Position numbers and translations under genes: made by a program
From: Ramlibacter albus
Lineage (GTDB): Bacteria; Pseudomonadota; Gammaproteobacteria; Burkholderiales; Burkholderiaceae_C
DNA: 64,000 bases
Assembly (NCBI RefSeq): GCF_014297445.1
Contig: NZ_JACORU010000001.1
Location: 992,001-1,056,000 of the forward strand
Direction: 5' to 3'
The notes under the pieces: model-generated
Told to the model about the DNA's origin: nothing
Database searches by the model: none
The model's input: the letters and a program-made list of their open reading frames with translations, nothing else
Part shown: positions 20,201 to 28,077 of the stretch, piece after piece
Position numbering within the stretch: position 1 is the first letter of the stretch
How the letters are laid out: each line of letters starts with the position of its first letter

Positions 20201-22063
20201 GGGCTGCGCCTGCAGCTCGAAGTCGTGCATCGACACGCTGTTGCCGAAGGCCTCGATGCGGTAGTTGGCCTCGGCCATCACGCGCACGCCCATGTGTTCC
20301 AGCATCGGCAGGCTGTCGGACAGGACGATGGGGTCACCGAGGCGGTACACCTTCAGGCCCAGCGTGCCGGTGGGCGCGCCGAGCGGCCAGTACAGCGCGA
20401 CGGCAAGCGGTTTTTCCGGCGTCAGCCCGGCGATTCGGCGAACGTCCGGCACCGCGGCGCGAGCACCGACGCGGTCGCGATACGCCGCGGGGAAAGCGCT
20501 GCCCCAGCGCTTGAACAGCGCCAGCCCGCCGGCCTCGCCCTCGGCATCGACCAGCGCCTTGCGCAGGTCGTCGTCCCAGCGGCGCGCGGCTTCCTCCAGC
20601 CGGTGCTCCAGCTCCTTGCGGTCCACCGCCGGTATCTGGCCGGGCGTGGTGCGGATGGTGAAGTGGATGCGCGCGAGCGTGGTGCCCGAGAGAAGCACGT
20701 CGAAGTCCGCCTGCGTGCCGTGGAAGGCCTGCATGAGGATGTTGCGGAACTTCACGCGCAGGTCCGTGGAGAACGCTTCGCGCGGCACGAACACCAGGCA
20801 GGAGACGAAGCGCTCGAAGGGGTCGTGCCACATGAACACGCGCAGGCGGTGGCGCTCGCCCAGCGCGAGGATGCCCAGCGCCGTTTCGTACAGCGCGTTG
20901 TCGGGGATCTGGAACAGGTCGTCGCGCGGGTAGGTTTCCAGGATGTGCTGCAGCGCCTTGGCCGCATGGCCGCCCGGTGCGAGCCCCGCCCGCTTGGCGA
21001 TCGCTTCGACCTTGCCGCGCAGCAAGGGCGTTTCCGACACGCGCGCCTGGTAGGCCGTGGACGTGAACAGGCCGATGAAGCGGTGCTCGCCGACCACCGC
21101 GCCGCTTGCGTCGTAGCGCTTGATGCCGATGTAGTCGGTGTAGCCGTCGCGATGCACGGTGGAGCGCGTGTTGGCCTTGGTAACCACGACGATGGGCAGC
21201 GGTGCACGGGCGAGCGCACGCACCTGCGGCTGCAGCGCGGCGAAGCTGGCGGACAGCGCCTCATCCGGTTGCATGCGCAGCAGGCCGAGGCCCGACCCCG
21301 GCACGACGCGCAGTGCGGTCTGGCCGCCCTGGTCGATGAGGTCGTGGCAGCGGTAGCCGAGCATGGTGAGGTGGTCGTCGGCAAGCCATTGCAGGAAAGC
21401 GCGCGTTTCGGCGACCGTCTCGACGGGCAGGCCTGACGGCGCGTTGTCGAGCTCGGTGATGACGGCCTGCAGCCGCTCGCGCATCGCCTTCCAGTCCGTC
21501 ACTGCCGCGCGCACGTCGGCGAGCACGCGCTCGATGCCGGCCGCGAGCGCCGCGCGCTGCTGCGCGTCGACGAGGCGGTCCACCTCGAGGTACATCCACG
21601 ATTCGCGCGGCGCGTCCGGCGCGTCGTCGCGCAGGGCGACCGTCTGCAGCCGGCCCTCGCCGTCGCGCTGCACCGCGTAGATCGGGTGCAGCATCAGGTG
21701 CAGCGTGTGGCCCTGCCGGTTGGCTTCCATCGTCACGGAGTCCACGAGGAAAGGCATGTCGTCGTTGACCACCTGCACGACCGTGTGGCGCGAGCCCCAG
21801 CCGTCCTCGCCCACCGACGGGCTGAAGACGCGCACCTTGGGCGCGCCGGGCGTGCGCACGGCCGCGAACTGCCATTGCGACAGCACCGCGCCCAGCAGGT
21901 CCTCGGCCTTGCGCTCGGCCAGGTCGTCGGGGTCGGCCCGGCGGAAGAATTCGCGCGCGTAGGGTTCGACGCGCTTGTATTCGGCAGCACTCAGGCGGGT
22001 AGCCGCGAGCGCCAGCACTTCGGCGACGCGTTCGCCGCGTTCGGCTTCGGTGGAAGCGTCCAT
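17258..22063 (-). CDS. gdhB: NAD-specific glutamate dehydrogenase, large type
   Basis: Giant NAD-glutamate dehydrogenase of 1601 residues, the 180-kDa class that oxidatively deaminates glutamate to 2-oxoglutarate. An N-terminal regulatory region of ACT-like domains (to about residue 700) precedes the catalytic domain, where [20 protein letters not shown] and [13 protein letters not shown] are recognisable (about 790-850), followed by the Rossmann part with [16 protein letters not shown]. The length matches the family. AAAGGAAAG precedes the ATG. It is divergent from maeB; both act around the TCA cycle/pyruvate node. It overlaps no neighbour. Confidence 0.96.
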   Translation of the reverse strand: [1601 protein letters not shown]

Positions 22064-22315
22064 GTGGTGTTCTTTCCTTTGGCCGCGGGACTGTATTAGC
22101 GCGCGTGATCAAACGCCAATGCCATTTGCTCGGCAGGTTATGCGCATAGCGCATCATTGAGCCACGGCAAGGTTTGCGCGCTACCCTTCGTTCCACGCTG
22201 CGCCGTTACGCAAATCCGCGTACTAGGGTTTTCCCGAAACCGTGGCTACAATCCCGGACCTTTTTTCAAAACAAGGGCCGGCGCCGCGTACGCTGGGCCC
22301 AGGAGACCGCTTCCC
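22064..22315. promoter_or_regulatory. Divergent gdhB-maeB control region
   Basis: This 252-nt region separates two divergent metabolic genes. It contains a perfect palindrome ATGCGC-ATA-GCGCAT (22140-22154), a candidate regulator site, and TACAAT at 22247-22252 preceded by GC, a good minus-10 for maeB with a leader of about 55-60 nt. No convincing minus-35 was found. No ORF or RNA gene is supported here. Confidence 0.45.
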
Positions 22316-24622
22316 ATGCCCAATGAGGTGAATACCGAAGACAAGCGCGCCGAACTTCGCCGTGCCGCGCTGGAGTACCACGAGCAGCCGATCCCCGGCA
22401 AGGTGGCCATCGCCGCCACCAAGCAGCTGGTCAACCAGCACGACCTGTCGCTGGCCTATTCGCCCGGCGTGGCCGCGCCCTGCGAGGAGATCGTCAAGGA
22501 CCCCGCCAACGCTTTCCGCTACACGGCGCGCGGCAACCTCGTGGCGGTCATCACCAACGGCACCGCGGTGCTGGGCCTGGGCGACATCGGCCCGCTGGCC
22601 GCCAAGCCGGTGATGGAAGGCAAGGGCGTCCTCTTCAAGAAGTTCGCCGGCATCGACGTGTTCGACATCGAGATCGCCGAGAAGGACAACCTCGACAAGC
22701 TGGTCGACATCATCGCGGCGCTGGAGCCCACGTTCGGCGGCATCAACCTCGAGGACATCAAGGCGCCGGACTGCTTCTACGTCGAGCGCAAGCTGCGCGA
22801 GCGCATGAAGATCCCGGTTTTCCACGACGACCAGCACGGCACGGCCATCTGCGTGGCCGCGGCCATCATCAATGGGCTGAAGGTGGTCGGCAAGGACATC
22901 TCCAAGGTCAAGCTCGTCACTTCGGGCGCGGGCGCCGCGGCGCTGGCCTGCGTGGGCCTGCTGCTCAAGCTGGGCATGCCGCGCGAGAACATCTGGCTCA
23001 CGGACCTCGCGGGCGTGGTCTACGAGGGCCGCAAGGAGCTGATGGACGAGGACAAGATCCAGTTCGCCAAGAACACGCCGCTGCGCAAGCTCGGCGACGT
23101 GATGGAGGACGCGGACGTGTTCCTGGGCCTGTCGGCGGGCGGCGTACTCAAGCCGGACATGGTCAAGAAGATGGCGGCCAACCCGATCATCCTCGCGCTG
23201 GCCAACCCGAACCCCGAGATCAACCCCGAGGACGCGAAGGCGGCGCGCGCCGACTGCATCATCGCGACCGGCCGCACGGACTACCCGAACCAGGTCAACA
23301 ACGTCCTGTGCTTCCCGTACATCTTCCGCGGCGCGCTCGATTCGGGCGCGACGACGATCACGGTGGAGATGGAGATCGCGGCGGTGCATGCGATCGCCGA
23401 GCTCGCGCAGGCGGAGCAGAGCGAAGTGGTGGCCGCGGCCTATGCGGGCCAGCAGCTCGCCTTCGGCCCCGACTACCTGATCCCCAAGCCGTTCGACCCG
23501 CGCCTGATGATGAAGATCGCGCCGGCCGTGGCCAAGGCAGCGGCGGACAGCGGCGTGGCGCTGCGCCCGATCCCGGACATGGACGCCTACCGCGACAAGC
23601 TGCAGACGTTCGTGTACGCGTCCGGCACGACGATGAAGCCGATCTTCACCGCGGCCAAGACGGCGGCGAAGAAGCGCGTGGCCTACTGCGAGGGCGAGGA
23701 AGAGCGCGTGCTGCGCGCCGCGCAGGTGGTGGTGGACGAAGCCATCGCGCGCCCGACGCTGATCGGCCGGCCGACCATCATTGCCGAGCGCGTGGAGAAG
23801 TTCGGCCTGCGCCTGCGCGAGGGGGTGGACTACGACGTGGTCAACACCGAGTACGACGAGCGCTACCGCGATTTCTGGCAGACCTACCACCGCATGACGG
23901 ACCGCAAGGGCGTCACCGCGCAGATGGCCAAGATCGAGATGCGCCGGCGCCTCACGCTGATCGGCGCGATGCTGCTGCACAAGGGCCAGGTCGACGGGAT
24001 GATCTGCGGCACCTGGGGCACGACCGACATCCACCTGCGCTACCTCGACCAGGTGATCGGCAAGCGGCCCGGCGTCAAGACCTATGCGTGCATGAACGGG
24101 CTGATGCTGCCCGGCCGCCAGATCTTCCTGGTCGACACGCACGTCAACTACGACCCGACCGCAGCCCAGCTGGCCGAGATCACCGTGATGGCCGCCGAGG
24201 AAATGCTGCGCTTCGGCGTGAAGCCGAAGGTGGCGCTGCTGAGCCATTCCAACTTCGGCTCGGGCAACACGCCCACGGCGATCAAGATGCGCGAGACGCT
24301 GGCCCTGCTGCAGGCCGAAGCCCCGTGGCTCGAGGTCGACGGCGAGATGCACGGCGACGTGGCGCTCGACGGGCATGCGCGCAACCTGCTGATGCCGCGC
24401 AGCACGCTGGCGGGCGACGCGAACCTGCTCGTCCTCCCCAACATCGATGCAGCGAATATTTCTTACAACCTGCTCAAGACGGCCGCCGGCGGCAACATTG
24501 CCATCGGCCCGGTGCTGCTGGGTGCCGCCAAGCCGGTGCATATCCTGACTGCCAGCACCACGGTGCGCCGCATCGTCAACATGACGGCGCTGACGGTTGC
24601 CGACGCCAACGCGGCGCGCTAA
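22316..24622 (+). CDS. maeB: NADP-dependent malic enzyme with phosphotransacetylase-like domain
   Basis: MaeB-type malic enzyme of 768 residues converting malate to pyruvate, CO2 and NADPH. The malic domain (about 1-430) shows [34 protein letters not shown] and the NADP-site region [12 protein letters not shown]. The C-terminal 330 residues form a phosphate acetyltransferase-like domain, which is regulatory rather than catalytic in characterised members. ATG 22316 gives the conserved family start and follows AGGAGA. A strong hairpin lies downstream. Confidence 0.96.
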   Translation: MPNEVNTEDKRAELRRAALEYHEQPIPGKVAIAATKQLVNQHDLSLAYSPGVAAPCEEIVKDPANAFRYTARGNLVAVITNGTAVLGLGDIGPLAAKPVMEGKGVLFKKFAGIDVFDIEIAEKDNLDKLVDIIAALEPTFGGINLEDIKAPDCFYVERKLRERMKIPVFHDDQHGTAICVAAAIINGLKVVGKDISKVKLVTSGAGAAALACVGLLLKLGMPRENIWLTDLAGVVYEGRKELMDEDKIQFAKNTPLRKLGDVMEDADVFLGLSAGGVLKPDMVKKMAANPIILALANPNPEINPEDAKAARADCIIATGRTDYPNQVNNVLCFPYIFRGALDSGATTITVEMEIAAVHAIAELAQAEQSEVVAAAYAGQQLAFGPDYLIPKPFDPRLMMKIAPAVAKAAADSGVALRPIPDMDAYRDKLQTFVYASGTTMKPIFTAAKTAAKKRVAYCEGEEERVLRAAQVVVDEAIARPTLIGRPTIIAERVEKFGLRLREGVDYDVVNTEYDERYRDFWQTYHRMTDRKGVTAQMAKIEMRRRLTLIGAMLLHKGQVDGMICGTWGTTDIHLRYLDQVIGKRPGVKTYACMNGLMLPGRQIFLVDTHVNYDPTAAQLAEITVMAAEEMLRFGVKPKVALLSHSNFGSGNTPTAIKMRETLALLQAEAPWLEVDGEMHGDVALDGHARNLLMPRSTLAGDANLLVLPNIDAANISYNLLKTAAGGNIAIGPVLLGAAKPVHILTASTTVRRIVNMTALTVADANAAR

Positions 24623-24683
24623 GGTTTTGCTAGAGAGCTGGCACTAACTCGCCTGTGTAACTTTCGGCCTCCAAAGGCCCTTG

Positions 24684-24719
24684 GCGGCTGCCCAAAAAGT
24701 GGGCAGCCGCTTGCCTTTT
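24684..24719 (+). terminator. Intrinsic terminator after maeB
   Basis: Perfect 10-bp stem GCGGCTGCCC/GGGCAGCCGC (24684-24693 and 24701-24710) with loop AAAAAGT, followed by TTGCCTTTT. The tail is interrupted but T-rich. It is placed 62 nt after the maeB stop. A smaller hairpin GGCCT/AGGCC precedes it at about 24667-24680. The rest of the 219-nt gap to the RNase gene shows nothing further. Confidence 0.75.
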
Positions 24720-24841
24720 GGGAGGGATTGCGTCACACTAGCGCGCTTGAAAGTTACGGGTTTACCCGAAGGTCTGTTGCAGGCCAGAAGGTGGATCCCA
24801 GTGGCGTCCCCCCGAAAGAAGGTCACCCAGAAGGTCCGTTC

Positions 24842-25240
24842 ATGGCCCGCGTTGCGGCTGTCAAGTTTGCACTTACTAGCTGCTTGGTATTCGCGATCGC
24901 AGGCGCCGCCCTGGTGCAAGCCAAGGCTCCGACGGACCTCCCCGCAGGCGCATCGGCCACGATCCGTGTTGCCGAGCTGCCCCGGCAGGGCCGGGAGACC
25001 TATGAACGCATCCGCGCTGGCGGCCCGTTCCCCTTCGAAAAGGACGGCACGGTGTTCGGCAACCGGGAGCGGCTGCTCCCGCGCGAGAAGCGGGGTTACT
25101 ACCTCGAATACACCGTGGCCACGCCTGGATCGCGCGACCGGGGCGCCCGGCGCATCGTGTGCGGTGGGCCCGCAAGGCAACCGCACACTTGTTGGTACAC
25201 ATCAGACCATTACGCCAGTTTTCGAAAGATAGTGGAGTGA
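24842..25240 (+). CDS. Secreted guanyl-specific ribonuclease, barnase type
   Basis: Ribonuclease N1/barnase family protein of 132 residues. A signal peptide covers about residues 1-27 (hydrophobic core ALTSCLVFAIAGAALV, cleavage near AKA). The mature domain aligns with barnase at FGNRERLLP, catalytic base Glu89, Arg103/104 and general acid His123 in TSDHYASF. Cys107 and Cys117 could form a disulfide. It should cleave RNA after G. It is followed after 4 nt by its predicted inhibitor. An in-frame upstream GTG/ATG would add a non-signal-like leader, so ATG 24842 is chosen. A role in nucleic-acid scavenging or in competition is possible. Confidence 0.9.
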   Translation: MARVAAVKFALTSCLVFAIAGAALVQAKAPTDLPAGASATIRVAELPRQGRETYERIRAGGPFPFEKDGTVFGNRERLLPREKRGYYLEYTVATPGSRDRGARRIVCGGPARQPHTCWYTSDHYASFRKIVE

Positions 25241-25244
25241 CCCG

Positions 25245-25715
25245 ATGAAGCGGGACCTGTTTTTGACTACCGAGAAAGATGCGGAGATGGATACGCCACT
25301 TCGTAAAGAAATCAACGAGACCCCATTGAAAGGGGTGCGGACGAACATCGTCCAGTCCATCCGCGCGTTCCGCGTGCAGGACCTGCAGGAAACGGCCACC
25401 GACCTGGGCCACCACTTCCTGTACGCCAACCTGGCCACCGCGCAGAGCAAGCAGGACGTGCTGGACCTGATCGCCCAGCAGTTCATGCTGCCGGCGCACT
25501 TCGGCAAGAACTTCGACGCGCTGTACGACTGCATGACGGACCCGCTGCACAAGTCGGGCCCGCAGCCGGGCTTCATCGTGGTGCTGGAGCACATCCCGGC
25601 CAACGGCAAGTTCGACAAGGAAGCGCGCGAGCAGCTGCTGGACATCTTCCGCGATACCGCCGACTACTGGGCGGACCGGAAAGTCCCATTCCGATGCTTC
25701 TATTCTTTTCGGTAG
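25245..25715 (+). CDS. Barstar-family ribonuclease inhibitor
   Basis: Barstar-like protein of 156 residues. The inhibitor core carries HFGKNFDALYDCMTD, where Asp91 and Asp95 correspond to the key acidic pair Asp35/Asp39 of barstar. An N-terminal extension of about 45 residues (rich in charged residues) is longer than in the Bacillus protein. No signal peptide, so it acts in the cytosol to neutralise any retained RNase. It follows the RNase stop after 4 nt, which fits co-expression. High confidence in family. Confidence 0.92.
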   Translation: MKRDLFLTTEKDAEMDTPLRKEINETPLKGVRTNIVQSIRAFRVQDLQETATDLGHHFLYANLATAQSKQDVLDLIAQQFMLPAHFGKNFDALYDCMTDPLHKSGPQPGFIVVLEHIPANGKFDKEAREQLLDIFRDTADYWADRKVPFRCFYSFR

Positions 25716-25945
25716 CCCGTTCCGCACAACAAGGCCAAGCGGAACGGGCGAACGAGGCCCCGGGCGAGACGCCCAACGGCATTGCCCTCCCGGCAGAAAC
25801 CGAGAAGATGCCAACCGACAAGCTGCTCGACGTGTCGCCGCTCGCGCTGCGCATGTCCAGCCCGTTCAACGCGGGTTACTGGCTCACCGCCGCGTAACCG
25901 TCATTCCCGCGCAGGCGGGAATCCAAGGCGTTGAGGAAAGCCCCG
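25716..25945. other. Intergenic region with dRS3-like palindrome
   Basis: About 230 nt without a supported gene. A 67-codon frame starting inside barstar (25694) crosses it but shows no family features. The region ends with a 20-bp palindrome (25903-25922) and the terminator shared with ksgA. Confidence 0.5.
25903..25922. repeat. dRS3-like 20-bp inverted repeat
   Basis: The sequence ATTCCC-GCGCAGGC-GGGAAT fits the neisserial dRS3 pattern ATTCCC-N8-GGGAAT exactly, with the flanks GTC and CCA often seen in such dispersed repeats. In Neisseria these are insertion targets of filamentous phages and of other repeats. Only one copy was noticed in this window, so its dispersal here is not shown. Confidence 0.6.
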
Positions 25946-25959
25946 CTATGCGGGGCTTT
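25937..25959. terminator. Hairpin terminator spanning the ksgA stop
   Basis: Perfect 9-bp stem AAAGCCCCG/CGGGGCTTT with a 5-base loop. The ksgA stop codon (25946-25948, minus strand) lies in the loop. On the plus strand it can end the RNase-barstar transcript, on the minus strand the lptD-surA-ksgA transcript. Confidence 0.75.
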
Positions 25960-26707
25960 GCATTTGCGCGGCGAGCTGGAGGTACTCCGCAACGGGCACC
26001 TCCTCCGCGCGCCGCTGCACGTCGAACGTGCCGGCAAAGCCGCGCTGGTCCAGCCACTTGCCCAGCGTGTGCCGCAGCAGCTTGCGGCGCTGGCTGAACG
26101 CCACCTGCACGAGTTCCGAGAGCAGCGCCTCATCGACGGCCGCCGCATCGCGCCGCGGCACCATGCGCACCACCGCGCTGTCCACCTTCGGCGGCGGCTC
26201 GAAAGCGGAGGGCGGCACGAACAGCACGTCCTCCATCTCGTAGCGCCACTGCAGCATCACCGACAGGCGCCCGTAGTCGCCGGTCGAGGGCGAGGCGACC
26301 ATGCGGTCCACCACTTCCTTCTGCAACATGAAGTGCTGGTCCTGCACGTGGTTCACGTACTGCAGCAGGTGGAAGAGGATGGGCGAAGAAATGTTGTACG
26401 GCAGGTTGCCCACGACGCGCAGCTTCGCGGTGCCGGCGAGCTGCGCGAAGTCCACCTTCAGCACGTCGGACTCCACCACGGTGAGGTGCGGGTGCTGGCG
26501 CAAACGCGCCGCGAGGTCGCGATCGAGCTCGATGACGGTCAGGTGGCCGAGCCGCTCGACCAGCGGCTGCGTGAGTGCCGCGAGGCCGGGCCCGATCTCC
26601 ACCATCGGGTCGCCCGACCTGGGCGCGATCTCGCGCACGATCGAGTCGATGATCGCGGGGTCGGACAGGAAGTGCTGCCCGAATCTTTTTCGAGCGACGT
26701 GTTTTAT
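25946..26707 (-). CDS. rsmA: 16S rRNA dimethyladenosine transferase, apparent AUA start
   Basis: KsgA/RsmA, which dimethylates two adjacent adenines near the 3' end of 16S rRNA and checks small-subunit assembly. Motifs: [28 protein letters not shown] for AdoMet, and NLPYNIS for the target adenine. Reading back from RKRFGQHF gives KHVA preceded by ATA (26707-26705), exactly where homologues have the start Met ([12 protein letters not shown]). There is no ATG, GTG or TTG in frame from that codon down to GTG 26638, which would delete the conserved N-terminal motif. ATA overlaps the surA stop TAA by two bases, suggesting coupling. With this start the protein is 253 residues. A sequencing error at the start codon is the alternative. 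Confidence 0.88.
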   Translation of the reverse strand: MKHVARKRFGQHFLSDPAIIDSIVREIAPRSGDPMVEIGPGLAALTQPLVERLGHLTVIELDRDLAARLRQHPHLTVVESDVLKVDFAQLAGTAKLRVVGNLPYNISSPILFHLLQYVNHVQDQHFMLQKEVVDRMVASPSTGDYGRLSVMLQWRYEMEDVLFVPPSAFEPPPKVDSAVVRMVPRRDAAAVDEALLSELVQVAFSQRRKLLRHTLGKWLDQRGFAGTFDVQRRAEEVPVAEYLQLAAQMQSPA

Positions 26708-28065
26708 TGCGGTGGCTCGCGGTATTCGACGTAGGCGCGGCCGCGCACTTCCTGCGCCCAGGTGGCATAGGCCTCGTCCAGCTTGCGCTCGCGCACCAGG
26801 CCGCGCGCGATGTCGCGCTGCTCGCGCTGCGACAGCTGCGACTGGCGGCGCTCCAGCAGCTGGATCAGGTGCACGCCGAAGCGCGTGACCACCGGCTCGG
26901 AGACCTGCCCCGGCGTGAGCTGGTTCAGCACGTCCTCGAACTCGGGCACGAACAGGCCCGGGTTGGCCCAGCCCAGGTCGCCGCCGTTGCGCGCGCTCGC
27001 GTCCTGCGAGATCTGCTTCGCGACTTCCGCGAAATCGGCCTGCTTCGCTTCGACCCGCTTGCGCACGTCCTCGAGCCGCGCCTTGGCCTGCGCCTCGGTC
27101 AGCTCGGCGGAGGGCCGCAGCAGGATGTGGCGCGCATGGGTTTGCGTGACGTTCACGCCCGGCACGCCGCCCTGGCGCTTTTCCAGCACCTTGACGATGT
27201 GGAAGCCGGCCTCGGAGCGCACCACCTCGCTCACGCCGCCCGGACGCAGGTCGCGCGTGGCCTGCACGAACAGGGGCGGGTAGCGATCCGCCGTGCGCAG
27301 GCCGATCACCCCGCCGTTGTTGGACGCGCCTTGAGCGTCGGAGCTCTCGCGCGCGAGCTTGACGAAATCCTCGCCGGCCTTGGCGCGCTCCTGCAGGCGC
27401 ATCGCGCGCTGCTGCAGCGCCGCCACCTGCGGGCCGGTCGCCTTCTCCGGCACGGCCACCAGGATGTGCGCCAGGTTGATCTCCATGTTGGCCTCGCCGG
27501 CCTGTCCCTGCTGCTCGCGCAGGAACTGGTCGATCTCGAACTCGCTCACGCGCACGCGCGACTCGAGCTCGCGGTCGCGCAGGCGCGACAGCAGGATCTG
27601 GTTGCGCAGGTCCTCGCGGAACAGCGCCACGTCGATGCCGTCGGCCTTCAGCCGCTTGCGCAGCTCGTCAACCGACATCTGGTTCTGCCGCGCGACGTTC
27701 TGCTCCGCGTTGTCCACCATGCCTTCTTCGGCGCGGATGCCGTTCTCGCGCGCGAGCTGGATCTGCGCCTTCTCGGCGATCAGGCGCTCGAGCACCTGGC
27801 GCGCCAGCTCCGCGCGCGGCGGCATCGGCGAGCCCTGCTGCGCGAGCTGCTGCTCGAAGCGGATCATGCGCGAGCGCACCTCGTTGTTGGTGATGGGCTC
27901 GGAGTTGACCACCGCCACGATGTAGTCCGCCGCGCGCGGCCGGCTGTCCGGCGGCGGCAGGAAGGGGTTCAGCTGGGGCGCGGCGCGCAGCTGCGCGTAC
28001 GCGGGCAAGCACAGCTCGGCCAGCGCGGCGCAGGCCAGCCAGAGGGCGAGGGAGCGTGCTTTCAT
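26704..28065 (-). CDS. surA: Periplasmic chaperone/peptidyl-prolyl isomerase SurA
   Basis: SurA of 453 residues, the periplasmic chaperone for outer-membrane beta-barrel proteins including LptD. A signal peptide is present ([20 protein letters not shown]), then the SurA N-domain, and two parvulin PPIC domains (about 190-290 and 305-405; the second begins [15 protein letters not shown] and contains [16 protein letters not shown]). It lies 12 nt downstream of lptD and overlaps the presumed ksgA start. Order lptD-surA-ksgA is conserved in proteobacteria (pdxA absent here). Confidence 0.95.
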   Translation of the reverse strand: MKARSLALWLACAALAELCLPAYAQLRAAPQLNPFLPPPDSRPRAADYIVAVVNSEPITNNEVRSRMIRFEQQLAQQGSPMPPRAELARQVLERLIAEKAQIQLARENGIRAEEGMVDNAEQNVARQNQMSVDELRKRLKADGIDVALFREDLRNQILLSRLRDRELESRVRVSEFEIDQFLREQQGQAGEANMEINLAHILVAVPEKATGPQVAALQQRAMRLQERAKAGEDFVKLARESSDAQGASNNGGVIGLRTADRYPPLFVQATRDLRPGGVSEVVRSEAGFHIVKVLEKRQGGVPGVNVTQTHARHILLRPSAELTEAQAKARLEDVRKRVEAKQADFAEVAKQISQDASARNGGDLGWANPGLFVPEFEDVLNQLTPGQVSEPVVTRFGVHLIQLLERRQSQLSQREQRDIARGLVRERKLDEAYATWAQEVRGRAYVEYREPPQ

Positions 28066-28077
28066 GGTCTGTCGGTT

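Noticed and set aside
16322-21436. Open frame of about 1700 codons opposite the SPFH gene and gdhB
   Set aside because: Composition is Arg/Ala/Leu/His noise typical of an antisense frame; gdhB on the minus strand is full length and conserved.
25694-25897. 67-codon frame after barstar
   Set aside because: Starts inside barstar in another frame, has no RBS and no recognisable motif.
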